A stretch of 64,000 nucleotides of DNA from Candidatus Thiomargarita nelsonii (GCA_000785145.2 JSZA02000019.1:16663-80662); one strand, 5' to 3'. Positions 1-8,297 are shown, counted from the first letter of the stretch. Program-made: numbers and translations. Notes: a model not told the origin generated them from the sequence alone.

Positions 1-578
1 CAGTGATATTGACGCTTGTTGACGATGTCCTCAACACTCCGCTGGAACAAAACTTGCCTTATTTTTCATTATCCGGCATTAGCCGTCAAAAACGTTTGAA
101 TGAATTAGAATTTTATTATCCAATATCCCAAGTGATGCCGCAAACTTTAGGCACAGTATTTGCAAAATTTGATCATCAAATCTCTTTTAACCAGCTTGCC
201 CCTGTGCGCGGTTTTATGAAGGGTTATATTGACATGGTATTTGAATATGAGGGGTGTTATTATCTAATTGATTATAAATCGACGATGCTAGGGGCTCAAC
301 CACAAGCCTATCATTATAGTTCATTAAAAGAAGTGATGAGACGGGAAGGCTATATATTACAATATCACATTTATGCAGTCGCATTGCACCGCTACTTATC
401 CGCCCGTTTACCAAATTATCGTTATGAAGAACATTTTGGCGGCGTCTATTACTTATTTTTGCGTGGAATGAGCCCAGAGTGGGGAGCCGATTATGGGATT
501 TATCGGGACAAACCAGCAGCAGCGTTGATTAATCAATTGTCAACGTATCTTGGAGTCCAAGATTTATCTTGGGCGTGA
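1..578 (+). CDS. recB: RecB (exodeoxyribonuclease V beta subunit), C-terminal nuclease part
   Basis: The 5' part of the gene lies outside the window; the frame is open from the first bases. The visible ~191 residues match the C-terminal nuclease domain of RecB, the helicase-nuclease subunit of RecBCD that processes double-strand breaks. Seen: a GFMKGYIDMVF stretch followed by YYLIDYKST, which is the catalytic Asp...Asp-Tyr-Lys core of the RecB nuclease, then the conserved YILQYHIYAVALHRYL helix and the FGGVYYLFLRGM strand. The last residues (GVQDLSWA) are encoded by a dispersed palindromic repeat, so the natural C-terminus has been replaced or extended. The nuclease core is complete, so function is probably kept. 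Confidence 0.9.
   Translation, partial: VILTLVDDVLNTPLEQNLPYFSLSGISRQKRLNELEFYYPISQVMPQTLGTVFAKFDHQISFNQLAPVRGFMKGYIDMVFEYEGCYYLIDYKSTMLGAQPQAYHYSSLKEVMRREGYILQYHIYAVALHRYLSARLPNYRYEEHFGGVYYLFLRGMSPEWGADYGIYRDKPAAALINQLSTYLGVQDLSWA
551..573. repeat. TCCAAGATTTATCTTGGA palindrome at recB 3' end
   Basis: A short perfect hairpin flanked by GGAG/CTCC-type bases. It overlaps the last codons and just precedes the stop of recB. The same sequence recurs at about ten other places in the window. Confidence 0.85.
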
Positions 579-594
579 AATTAATGGAGATTAA

Positions 595-1878
595 ATGCAA
601 AACCAAATTAAACATCAAGAGGCTATTTTTCAAGCACTACCGGATCTATTTTTTATTATTTTAGAAAATGGCACAATTCTTGAATATAAAACGGCAGTCG
701 AAGCCCATCCTTTGCAGCAAGAAATAGTCGGTAAACGAATACAGGATATTATGCCCGAAGAGATTGCACTTAAATTTAATGATGCAATTCGTGACTTGCA
801 AAAAACAAAAAGCATTGTCCACATTGACTATCCATTGACAATACAAAAGCAGCTTCATTTTTATGAAGCGAGGCTAGTGCCCCTATTAGAAACTCAAATT
901 ATCATCAATATACAAAACATTACCGCTCGTAAAACCGTTGAACAAAAATTAATCAAAGCGAAAGAGGATGCAGAAAAAGCTAATCGCAGCACAAATGAAT
1001 TATTAGCCCAGATGAGCCAGGAACTATGTTCGCCGCTCAATGGTATTGTCAGATACAGCCAAATTATTCAAAAAGATAAAAAATTGACAGAACTCCAACT
1101 ATCAGCTATCTATGTCATAGAACGTAGTTGCAACTACCTATTGAAGCTGAGCAAGGATATGTTAGAATTTTCTAATGTTGAAGCGAAAAAAGAGGCAATA
1201 CCTCAATCTTCAATCAACTTGCCTAAATTTTTGACTGACATTTCAGAATTGGTGCGGATTCAGGCACAGAAAAAAGGGGTATCATTTCGTTATGAAACCA
1301 CTTCAGATTTACCACAAGCGATTTATATTGATGAAAAATCACTCGCCCAAATCTTAGTTAAATTACTGAGTAATGCTATCAAATTTACGGAACATGGGGG
1401 AGTGACTTTGAAAGTCGGATACATCGAACAAAAAACCCATATTCGCTTTAGAGTCAGCGATAATGGAATAGGCATTCCGCCAGAACAATTAGAGGCCATT
1501 TTTTCGCCTTTTGAACAGCTTGATAAACACAAACAAGAAGGGACTGGACTCGGATTGTCCATCAGCCAAAAACGGCTTCGGTTGATGGGTAGTGATTTGC
1601 AGGTTGAGAGCAAGATTGGTAAAGGCAGTCTTTTTTGGTTTGATTTAGCACCCAAGCAAGCACTCAAGCAACAGCTAGTAATAAAGCCAGATTTTCCCTC
1701 AAACCTCCAGATGCTTTATGAATTCGCCAAACAGGGAAATTGCAGCGGCATTGCTCGTTGGCTTGAGAAAATGGGAGATAAAAATACGCCATTTTTTCAG
1801 AAAGTGAATCAACTGGCTCAAGAATTTCAACACGAAGAAATTTGTAACCTCATTGAAAGTAAGCGAGATAAAAAATGA
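595..1878 (+). CDS. PAS-containing histidine kinase-like protein lacking the phospho-acceptor His
   Basis: A cytoplasmic sensor-kinase-like protein of 427 residues. Order: PAS-like sensor (about 8-105), coiled-coil linker (105-135), HisKA dimerisation domain (about 135-200), HATPase_c (about 210-350) and a helical tail. The ATP-binding boxes look intact: LLSNAIKF (N box), DNGIGI (G1) and GTGLGL (G2). In the H box the usual S-H-E-L-R-T-P-L-N-G reads SQELCSPLNGI, so residue 142 is Gln (CAG at 1018-1020) where the phosphorylated His should be. It should therefore not autophosphorylate in the canonical way and may act as an allosteric or scaffold subunit. A GGAG ribosome site precedes ATG 595. 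It overlaps the next gene by ATGA, so the two are translationally coupled. Confidence 0.88.
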   Translation: MQNQIKHQEAIFQALPDLFFIILENGTILEYKTAVEAHPLQQEIVGKRIQDIMPEEIALKFNDAIRDLQKTKSIVHIDYPLTIQKQLHFYEARLVPLLETQIIINIQNITARKTVEQKLIKAKEDAEKANRSTNELLAQMSQELCSPLNGIVRYSQIIQKDKKLTELQLSAIYVIERSCNYLLKLSKDMLEFSNVEAKKEAIPQSSINLPKFLTDISELVRIQAQKKGVSFRYETTSDLPQAIYIDEKSLAQILVKLLSNAIKFTEHGGVTLKVGYIEQKTHIRFRVSDNGIGIPPEQLEAIFSPFEQLDKHKQEGTGLGLSISQKRLRLMGSDLQVESKIGKGSLFWFDLAPKQALKQQLVIKPDFPSNLQMLYEFAKQGNCSGIARWLEKMGDKNTPFFQKVNQLAQEFQHEEICNLIESKRDKK

Positions 1879-2924
1879 CAACTGCACAAAAAAGTACTAT
1901 TTTGCTCGTTGATGATAGTCCAACCAGTTTGAAGGTATTGTACAAATATTTCAATCCGTCTGACTATGAAATATTTGCCGCCAAAAGTGGCGAAAAAGCG
2001 CTTGAAGGGCTGACTCAGATCAAACCCGATATTATTCTTTTGGATATTATGATGCCGGGTATTGATGGTTTTGAAACCTGTCGTCGTATAAAAGAAAATG
2101 AAGAGATGCGAGAAATACCGATCATTTTTATAACGACACTCTCTGAGACTAAGGATAAGGTGAAAGGCTTTGAAGTTGGTGCGGTGGATTATCTCACAAA
2201 ACCCTTGCAACAGGAAGAAGTTTTAGCGCGTGTTAATACACACCTGATGCTCCGCAATCAACAGAAAAAATTAGCCAGACAAAGAGAAGAATTGCGCGAA
2301 CTGAACGCCACGAAAGATCGATTATTGTTAAATCTTTTGCCATCACAAATAATAGATGATTTGAAAACATCAGGCAAAACTGAACCGCAACCTTTTGAAA
2401 ATGTTTCTGTTTTCTTTTCAGATTTTGTAGGATTTACCGAAATCTCATCAAACCTTGAGCCCAGAATCATCATTGATGAATTGAATGATATTTTCACTCA
2501 TTTTGATGAGATGATGGAGAAAAACAACTGTGAACGTATTAAGACGATAGGTGATGCCTACCTTGCCGTTTCAGGGATGCCAAATCCGAATCAAAATCAT
2601 GCGAAAAGTCTGATCAATGCTGGCATTGAAATTATTGAATACTTGAATGTTCGGAATCAAACCAGTGAAATCAAATGGCAGCCTAGAATTGGTATTCATT
2701 CTGGCAAAGTTGTGGGCGGTCTTGTGGGCATCAAAAAGTACATTTATGATGTTTTTGGAGACACGATCAACACCGCCAGTCGAATGGAAACTTATTCTGA
2801 AAGCATGAAAATCAATGTATCAGATACCACCTATCAGCTTGTTAAAGATGAATTTCAGTTTTTAGAAAGAGAAACTTTATTTGTCAAGGGTAAAGGTCAA
2901 ATGAAAATGTATTTTGTTAATTAA
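1875..2924 (+). CDS. Response regulator with class III adenylate cyclase output domain
   Basis: A 349-residue REC-cyclase. The receiver domain (about 8-122) has the phospho-acceptor Asp57 in LLDIMMPG, the N-terminal acidic pair VDDS and the LTKPL switch Lys. A helical linker leads to a class III nucleotidyl cyclase domain (about 160-349). Metal-binding Asp183 (FSDFVGF) and Asp227 (IGDAY) are present. The base-selecting pair is Lys223 and Asp292, which is the adenylate rather than guanylate pattern, and the transition-state residues Asn299 and Arg303 are kept. It should make cAMP under control of the receiver domain. The upstream kinase-like gene overlaps it by 4 bp and is the obvious partner, but lacks its phospho-acceptor His. 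Confidence 0.93.
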   Translation: MTTAQKSTILLVDDSPTSLKVLYKYFNPSDYEIFAAKSGEKALEGLTQIKPDIILLDIMMPGIDGFETCRRIKENEEMREIPIIFITTLSETKDKVKGFEVGAVDYLTKPLQQEEVLARVNTHLMLRNQQKKLARQREELRELNATKDRLLLNLLPSQIIDDLKTSGKTEPQPFENVSVFFSDFVGFTEISSNLEPRIIIDELNDIFTHFDEMMEKNNCERIKTIGDAYLAVSGMPNPNQNHAKSLINAGIEIIEYLNVRNQTSEIKWQPRIGIHSGKVVGGLVGIKKYIYDVFGDTINTASRMETYSESMKINVSDTTYQLVKDEFQFLERETLFVKGKGQMKMYFVN

Positions 2925-2966
2925 TCCAGATTGCGACGCGGGGCAAAGCTGTTTGAGGAAAAATTC

Positions 2967-3797
2967 ATGCCATTAATAAAATCTTTATTAAGAATCACCA
3001 TTGGAGTCATTATTGCGATCCCGTTGCTATTATATCCATTATTATACTTCGCGCAAGACAAGTTAATCTTTATACAGCGCAAAATGGATAATAGTCTCTT
3101 AAATTGGATTAGGAAAGAATATCCTAATGCCCAAGTCCAAATAACTACGCCGGATAATATTCGCTTACATGGCTGGTATATAAAAAATAATGCACAAAAA
3201 AAGTCACCTTTAATCATCTATTTTGGTGGCAATGCGGAAGAAGTATCGGGACAGTTGACGGCACTTGAGCCATTAAATGGTTGGTCATTGTTATTGGTCA
3301 ATTATCGGGGATATGGCTTGAGTGAGGGCACTCCCAGCGAAAAGCATTTATTTAATGATGCCGTTTTGCTTTATGATACATTTTCTAAAAGGGCAGATGT
3401 AGAGCCTAATAAAATTGTGGCTTATGGTCGCAGCCTTGGCACTGGAGTCGCCGTTTATTTAGCTTCACAAAGACCTTTAAAAGGGGTAATTTTGGTATCG
3501 CCCTATGACAGCATCAGGCACATCGCCCAAAAAAATTATCCTTATGTTCCCGTGTCATACTTGCTCAAACACCATTTTGATTCATTGGCACTGGCACCCT
3601 CCGTCAAAATACCTATGTTAGCTTTGATTGCGGCAAAAGATAAAATGATTCCGCCTTCGCATTCTTTTGCCTTGATTGAAGCTTGGGGCGGTGTCACTCA
3701 GCAAGAAATCATTCCAGACGCGGATCATAATAATATTACAGTGGGACTCAGATATTGGGACTATATTAGTGCTTTTCTATTGAGTCTTGAAAATTAA
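2967..3797 (+). CDS. Membrane-anchored alpha/beta hydrolase (BEM46/ABHD13-like)
   Basis: A serine hydrolase of 276 residues with an N-terminal hydrophobic segment (about 6-25) that should anchor it in the inner membrane. The fold markers are the oxyanion motif IYFGGNAEE, VNYRGYGLSEG, and the nucleophile elbow GRSLGTG with Ser156. Asp225 (AAKDKM) and His254 (DADHNN) complete the triad. The ATG at 2967 is preferred over the in-frame TTG at 2931 because GAGGA sits about 7 bases upstream of it. The substrate is unknown; relatives are esterases or thioesterases. Confidence 0.85.
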   Translation: MPLIKSLLRITIGVIIAIPLLLYPLLYFAQDKLIFIQRKMDNSLLNWIRKEYPNAQVQITTPDNIRLHGWYIKNNAQKKSPLIIYFGGNAEEVSGQLTALEPLNGWSLLLVNYRGYGLSEGTPSEKHLFNDAVLLYDTFSKRADVEPNKIVAYGRSLGTGVAVYLASQRPLKGVILVSPYDSIRHIAQKNYPYVPVSYLLKHHFDSLALAPSVKIPMLALIAAKDKMIPPSHSFALIEAWGGVTQQEIIPDADHNNITVGLRYWDYISAFLLSLEN

Positions 3798-4097
3798 TCT
3801 CCAAACGACTTTAACTTAACAATTACCTGCCCTTCAATTCAATCATTGATAGATAAAGATTGGGAAGGATGTCTGAGCATTCCGGGCATACGCGGTTTGG
3901 TGCCAAGGTATAAAACGGTCAGGACAAAATATCTGACCAGAGATGGTTCAATTAAAGAACAAACGTTTAGCGATTTTCTGGCGCGTATCTTTCAACATGA
4001 GTATGACCATCTAAATGGTATATCTTTTCTTGATCGTTTAGAAAGCACAAAAGATATTATCACCGAAAAGGAATTCAATAAACTTTGTCCAAGATAA
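3798..4097 (+). pseudogene. Peptide deformylase C-terminal fragment
   Basis: The frame encodes motif 2 (EGCLSIPG, with the metal-ligand Cys) and motif 3 (HEYDHLNG, two metal-ligand His and the catalytic Glu) of peptide deformylase, which removes the formyl group from new proteins. Motif 1 (GxGLAAPQ) and the N-terminal half are absent and the frame upstream is closed by the hydrolase stop. The reading frame ends inside a dispersed palindrome that supplies the last residues (LCPR). A decayed extra copy is most likely. Confidence 0.8.
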
Positions 4098-4109
4098 ATC
4101 TTGGACTCC
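4087..4109. repeat. TCCAAGATAAATCTTGGA palindrome
   Basis: Same hairpin family as at 551-573. Here it provides the stop codon of the deformylase fragment. Confidence 0.85.
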
Positions 4110-4233
4110 GAATGGCACAGTTTTTTCTTTTCCCCATTTAATAAAATCCAAAAAGAATAGCAAAAAAATAGCAAAAAATGATCTTAAAAATCAAACTTGG
4201 AGCGCAGGGATTTACGAAATAAGGGGGGTGGAG

Positions 4234-4336
4234 CAAGCGTCGGGTGCGTCCTACGCACCCTTATATAATACCATTAACACCGATACCATATTAATTATAT
4301 TAAAAGGTGCGTGGGACGCACCCGTTAGGCTAGCTT
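4234..4336. repeat. GTAGGGTGCGTCC palindromic element (family A), full copy
   Basis: About 100 bp with long inverted arms (CGGGTGCGTCCTACGCACC and GGTGCGTGGGACGCACCCG) around an AT-rich centre TACCATATTAATTATATTA. At least twelve full or partial copies lie between 4 and 17.5 kb. Confidence 0.9.
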
Positions 4337-4488
4337 GATTTATCATCAAACCCCCTTTGAAATGACATGATCTCAGTGGTTAATTCCCATACCATCCCAA
4401 ATCGAAATGCCATCTCACCTTCAACATAATCATCTTTATTATTGTCGGACATTCTGACCAATTTAAGTTTTTTCTTCTCTAATTTCAT
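4330..4488 (-). CDS. Small hypothetical protein, 52 residues
   Basis: An ATG at 4488-4486 opens a 52-residue frame (starts MKLEKKKLKLVRMSDNN, contains DDYVEGEMAFRFGMVWELTTEIM). It overlaps the end of another frame just upstream (ending AELRHEIREEKT), an arrangement typical of small toxin-antitoxin genes. Its stop codon lies inside the family A repeat, so the C-terminus may be truncated. Function unknown. Confidence 0.35.
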   Translation of the reverse strand: MKLEKKKLKLVRMSDNNKDDYVEGEMAFRFGMVWELTTEIMSFQRGFDDKSS

Positions 4489-4548
4489 GACGCAACTCTG
4501 CTAAATCAAATAAACTCAAAGAGAGAAGTTGAGTAGCAAGCGTAGGGT

Positions 4549-4684
4549 CAATGCCATTAAGTTAAGAGATATTGTAGGGTGGGTAGAGCGAAAGCGAAAC
4601 CCACCATTGTTAGAAATTTCAAAGGTTTGGTGGGTTGCGCTCTGCTCTACCCACCCTACAAAAAACCTTAACTTAATGGCATTG
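4549..4684. mobile_element. CAATGCC-type miniature element (family B), 136 bp, 11-bp target duplication
   Basis: The ends are CAATGCCATTAAGTTAAG and its exact inverse. The body is a second hairpin (GTAGGGTGGGTAGAGC...). It is flanked by the direct repeat AAGCGTAGGGT at 4538-4548 and 4685-4695, so it inserted into the arm of a family A palindrome. No coding capacity. Confidence 0.88.
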
Positions 4685-4859
4685 AAGCGTAGGGTGCGTC
4701 CTACGCACCCTTATAAGTACTGAACCATAAGTTTTAATGTATTTTGGAGTCCAAAGCAAGCGTCGGGTGCGTCCGACGCACCCTTATATAGCACCATTAA
4801 CACCGATACCATATTAATTATATTAAAAGGTGCGTGGGACGCACCCGTTAGGCTAGCTT
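4685..4859. repeat. Nested family A and AGTACTGAACC repeats
   Basis: The left arm of a family A palindrome (4685-4714) runs into a truncated AGTACTGAACC element (4715-4756). A second, complete family A copy follows (4757-4859). Confidence 0.8.
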
Positions 4860-5055
4860 AAAAGTTTTGCTGACTTGTAAATGATGATGCCCTTGGCAAG
4901 CCACTTGTGGCAAGTGAGTGATGCACAAGACTTGCCGTTGTTGCCCTAAATGATTTAATAATTGTCCGACAATTTCAGCAACGCCACCGCCGATGCCGAC
5001 ATCAACTTCATCAAATACTAAAATGGGTACGCCGCTGCGTTGTGCAGTAATGACT
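4860..5055 (-). pseudogene. Partial duplicate of recN (~196 bp)
   Basis: The sequence matches the intact recN gene at about 21543-21738 with only a handful of mismatches (roughly 95% identity by eye). It covers the Walker B region ([13 protein letters not shown] equivalent). It begins where a family A palindrome ends and stops abruptly at 5055. It has no start or stop of its own. Confidence 0.9.
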
Positions 5056-5069
5056 TAACAGACCTTAAT

Positions 5070-5417
5070 TTATCTCACTGAGGCTAAAGCATCCTGTGGA
5101 CAAGTTGGTTTTATTTCAGGATAAAACGGGTTGGCACACCAAAAATCTGAGTCTAGTGTCCAAATTGGCGCACCGCCACGATTGGCAATGGCTAACTGGC
5201 ACAAAAGTGGATCAAGTGTATTCTCTTTCAGGTTACAATCTTTGATTGCTTTTTCACTAACGGTAGCGGGTTTCCGTTTAACCGTGCGCCCCTGTCCTCT
5301 CAACCAGTCAACGACAATATCTCTCACTTCAGCACTCATCTGGTTACTTTTTCCATAATAAAACTTTGCGACTTGGCTTGGTTCGTTGTCATCAAGGACT
5401 AATAAGATTTTATCCAT
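5070..5417 (-). CDS. PIN-like hypothetical protein paired with AAA ATPase
   Basis: A 115-residue protein whose ATG (5417) lies 8 bases after the stop of the upstream AAA ATPase. It has alternating hydrophobic strands and acidic residues: ILLVLDD at the N-terminus, TLDPLLCQLAIANRGG, and IWTLDSDF near the C-terminus. That spacing resembles a PIN-fold nuclease, but similarity is weak and this is inference. The two-gene layout (ATPase plus small putative nuclease) resembles ATPase-effector defence pairs. Confidence 0.55.
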   Translation of the reverse strand: MDKILLVLDDNEPSQVAKFYYGKSNQMSAEVRDIVVDWLRGQGRTVKRKPATVSEKAIKDCNLKENTLDPLLCQLAIANRGGAPIWTLDSDFWCANPFYPEIKPTCPQDALASVR

Positions 5418-5425
5418 ATAAGCAG

Positions 5426-6535
5426 TTAGTAACAATTGCGTGATTTTTTGAGGGCAAACACATCTTGCATTCTAGCGTCAAAGAATCCATCAGGCCAATT
5501 GGGCATTTCACCCGCTGTCGTCACCTCTAAACGTTCTGCGACAGAACCTTCAGCATCACGCCGCACATAATAAATAGCAACATCTTTTAGCGCTATTTTG
5601 CCCTCAGCAATCCGACGTTGTATGCGATAAATGACATGCTCACTGTGCGTTTCAACTAAGACTTGTTTGCCATTTAAGGCTCCCTCAATGAAAAGATCAG
5701 TCAACGCTCCGTGCAAACTGGGGTTAAGATGAATTTCTGGCGCTTCAAAAATCAGTGTATTCATCTGAGAAAAAGTCGCTACCACAATCGGCAGAATTTG
5801 CGAATAACCAAAACCTAAGCGGGAAATATCTATTTCTAAGCCAGTAGCGGCTTCAGTAAACAGGATTTCCATTTGTCCGCGTTGGGTATCATTTTTGAAT
5901 TGTACCTTATTTGCCAATTGAGCTGATTTGACAAACCAATTTTGCACCTTTTGTCTGACTTCGGGATTTGATTCTAAAAAATCCGCAATATTTTCTGCCT
6001 GAACACCAATCCAATCAGGATTGATACCATACAAAGTATAATACCGCTCTGGGGCTGGGCGGATAGGGCGGATGTAGCCAACTTTGGCAAACGCGCTGAA
6101 TAAAAGATGAGGCAGTTCTAATAAATTATTTTTTTCCGGTAAGTTCTCATCATTAACACGCAATTGCTGTAAAGTCACTCCCTCTTTTTTAGCCGTGCTA
6201 CCTACTTTAAAATATAATTTCAAGGTGTCAAATTCAAGCTCAAAGCCTATTGTTGCCTTTTCTGCGGGCATTCCAAAAACAATTTCTCTAAATTGACGAA
6301 ACTGCACATAGTGGGAATTTAAATTGAGTATTCCTCCCCCTATTGGTGATTCCAGTGTTTGTTTAATCAACAAGAGCGCTTGTAACAGTGATGATTTTCC
6401 TGATGAATTTTCACCAATCAAAATCGTGAGGGGTGCTAACTCTAGTACACACTTGCGAAACGCTTTAAAGTTTTCTACAGTGAAACGTTTTAAGTGTGGT
6501 TTTTCAAGTTGTGTCGTCTTATCATTGATAGACAT
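5426..6535 (-). CDS. AAA ATPase, DUF3696/OLD-like
   Basis: A 369-residue ABC-type ATPase of the RecF/OLD-like group. Walker A is IGENSSGKSSLLQAL (about 40-55), the Walker B region is TLIFEAPEIHLNPSLH and a switch His is in LVETHSEHVIYRIQRR. The C-terminal stretch (VAIYYVRRDAEGS...LEVTTAGEMPNWPDGFFD) is typical of DUF3696 proteins, which occur with small nucleases in defence loci. A good AAGGAAG ribosome site precedes ATG 6535. It forms an operon with the PIN-like gene downstream. Confidence 0.82.
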   Translation of the reverse strand: MSINDKTTQLEKPHLKRFTVENFKAFRKCVLELAPLTILIGENSSGKSSLLQALLLIKQTLESPIGGGILNLNSHYVQFRQFREIVFGMPAEKATIGFELEFDTLKLYFKVGSTAKKEGVTLQQLRVNDENLPEKNNLLELPHLLFSAFAKVGYIRPIRPAPERYYTLYGINPDWIGVQAENIADFLESNPEVRQKVQNWFVKSAQLANKVQFKNDTQRGQMEILFTEAATGLEIDISRLGFGYSQILPIVVATFSQMNTLIFEAPEIHLNPSLHGALTDLFIEGALNGKQVLVETHSEHVIYRIQRRIAEGKIALKDVAIYYVRRDAEGSVAERLEVTTAGEMPNWPDGFFDARMQDVFALKKSRNCY

Positions 6536-6574
6536 TAGAATCTTCCTTTTATTCGATGATCTGATCGTTTAAAC

Positions 6575-6615
6575 TAAACCGCACACTTTTCCACCGCCGC
6601 CAACACTTCCTTCAG
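6575..6615 (-). pseudogene. 3' tail fragment of the DUF790 gene
   Basis: About 40 bp identical or nearly so to the last codons and stop of the DUF790 gene (20183-20223), cut by a family A palindrome. It is the smallest of four dispersed DUF790 fragments. Confidence 0.8.
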
Positions 6616-6706
6616 CGAGCGTAGGGTGCGTCCTACGCACCCTTATATAGCACCATTAACACCGATACCATATTAATTATATTAAAAGGTGCGTGGGACG
6701 CTCGCT
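6614..6706. repeat. Family A palindromic element, right arm shortened
   Basis: The left arm and AT-rich core are intact; the right arm lacks part of the ACCCTAC segment. Confidence 0.88.
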
Positions 6707-6771
6707 TTGTTAGTCCGTCTGTGTTTTTGGCGGTTCCGGTGGTTTAGAGGCAGCACATTTGATGAATCATT

Positions 6772-7161
6772 TCAACTTCGCAACCAATAAAAAAACAATT
6801 TTCCAGTCTCGTCAATGACATCAAATTCATGATGAACCGTCGAGATGACAATGGCATTTTCCCTTTCAGCCAGTGCCAACACAAAACAATCAGCGTAAGA
6901 AATTCTATAGGAAGTTTTGTATTTACCTATCAACTCAATGAAAGGAGCATCCAATTCCCAAATAAGAGTAATTGGAACTTTTTCTACTTTTTCAAATAGT
7001 TATTGTGCTTTATCGAACCCAGAAACGCGCAAAGTATCATAATAAACTTCCCCCAAGTTGATACTGTGCATGAAAAATCGGTTATTTTGCGTTTTCAAAA
7101 GTTCTCGGAGCTTATCACCACCTTGCTCATGACGAAAATAGGCAATCAAAGCACAAGCTTG
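6772..7161 (-). pseudogene. VapC-type PIN toxin, interrupted by a stop
   Basis: Two in-frame pieces read as one PIN-domain protein. The first has CALIAYFRHEQGGDKL and INLGEVYYDTLR; the second has SYADCFVLALAERENA and VISTVHHEFDV. A TAA at 7000-7002 separates them. The normal start (a Leu-Asp-Ala-Cys type motif) is replaced by a GGACGCGGAGCGTCC repeat, turning the first catalytic Asp position into Gln. Two independent lesions make this a dead toxin gene. No antitoxin partner is visible. Confidence 0.82.
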
Positions 7162-7215
7162 CAGGACGCGGAGCGTCCGGGCATGCATTCCTTTGCGGAG
7201 CAACGGAACGAGAAA
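7161..7215. repeat. GGACGCGGAGCGTCC hairpin element (family F)
   Basis: A short GC-rich hairpin followed by a GCGGAGCAACGGAACGAG tail. Related copies lie near 10916, 20117, 51979 and 59980. Confidence 0.75.
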
Positions 7216-7217
7216 AA

Positions 7218-7429
7218 AAACGTGATGCCAACATACCAGCAGGTAACACAAGCATACCAATTCCAAGTAGCATGATCACCGCACCGATTATTTTGCCAGC
7301 CAATGTCACCAGTACTATGTCACCGTAACCCACAGAAATGAGACGCAGTGGTTTAGCCCAACGGAGCTTCGGCGACTCTGCCTCCAGCACATCGAAAAAA
7401 ACAGCCCTAATTAACGAATTTAGCATCAT
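7218..7429 (-). pseudogene. Potassium channel pore fragment
   Basis: It encodes SVGYGDIVLVTLAGKIIGAV then IMLLGIGMLVLPAGMLASRF, which is the selectivity filter (TVGYGD type) and inner helix of a voltage-gated-like K+ channel. The voltage-sensor part and the C-terminus are missing, and the 3' side runs into a family F repeat. A decayed gene fragment. Confidence 0.8.
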
Positions 7430-7471
7430 TTACCCGTAACTTTTGTTTTCCCTTTGTGGTCGAAATGGCAT

Positions 7472-7822
7472 CTATTCTGTCGTATGCAGAAGAATTATCT
7501 TTTTGTCTATGGTAATTTTATATGCCACAGAATGATCATTATGCACAGGATGAACAAAGACGATTTTCCAGGCCCATTCGTTTTCAGGATTGTCTGGGAA
7601 CTGATTAGTGTAATTGGCTGAAAAAATAATGTATTCTTGTGCTCTAACCTGCTCCGGATCTATAAGGTGGGTCTCCTTTACGTAAAAATAGTCCATTGCT
7701 ACAGTACACGCTTCGACAATGGAAATTTGAGGCACTGGAATTGGTGGGCCAGCGTTGGATAGGGCTGAGGCCGGTAACAATAAACCTGATGCAGTGATAA
7801 AAAAAAACAAATAATTTTTCAT
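7472..7822 (-). CDS. Secreted hypothetical protein
   Basis: 116 residues. The N-terminus MKNYLFFFITASGLLLPASALS is a clear Sec signal peptide with cleavage likely after the Ala-Leu-Ser region. The mature part is a small soluble domain with a C-terminal beta pattern (AWKIVFVHPVHNDHSVAYKI, IDKKIILLH) and one Cys. ATG 7822 is preceded by GGAG at good spacing; an in-frame upstream start would destroy the signal peptide. Periplasmic location is inferred; no function recognised. Confidence 0.65.
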   Translation of the reverse strand: MKNYLFFFITASGLLLPASALSNAGPPIPVPQISIVEACTVAMDYFYVKETHLIDPEQVRAQEYIIFSANYTNQFPDNPENEWAWKIVFVHPVHNDHSVAYKITIDKKIILLHTTE

Positions 7823-7854
7823 TTTCAGTCTCCCATGTTCATACGTTGGGTCGA

Positions 7855-8297
7855 TCAGCAACCGAGATTTCGGCCATAGACGAGCATTTCAAACTCATCT
7901 CCCTCTTCGCCTGGCCGATCGACACCGTCGAGATTGTCACCCCAATGCACCATCTCATGAAGGATATTGACACCGAGGGCGGGGACTGCGCCGGCCCGGG
8001 CCATGATCCGGCCGCGACCGGCTTCAAAATTCATGAAGATTCTTTCGCTGATTTCAATTGTGTTGTTTCCCGGTCTTGGAATGAATCGGGCGCACGATGT
8101 CAACCCTGCGACAATTCTAATCTAATCGTCGGCTGTGCGCCCCACATCAACGCGGTCCGGAATTGTCTACGATTGAGCTGGCCTGTCGTCTGCATGGCCC
8201 TGCGAATCACGGGAATGCGGATCACTCTGGGTAACTTATTCCTGATATATCGGGTCGCTCTCGGATATCTGGTTTGGTCTGCTGCGGACATGATCAT
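7855..8297 (-). pseudogene. HExxH metallopeptidase-like gene broken by a 5-bp duplication
   Basis: ATG 8297 follows a strong AAGGAG site. The frame runs through LMWGAQPTIR and then stops early. Removing one copy of the tandem TCTAA TCTAA (8116-8125) restores one continuous frame. That frame carries GNNTIEISERIFMNFE and the zinc motif VNILHEMVHWGDN, followed by GDEFEMLVYG. The HEMVHWGD context resembles metallopeptidase toxin domains. GC content is visibly higher than its neighbours, suggesting recent acquisition. The long plus-strand frame over it is an antisense shadow. Confidence 0.78.

Noticed and set aside
4529..4723. Plus-strand 64-codon frame
   Set aside because: It consists entirely of family A and family B repeat sequence.
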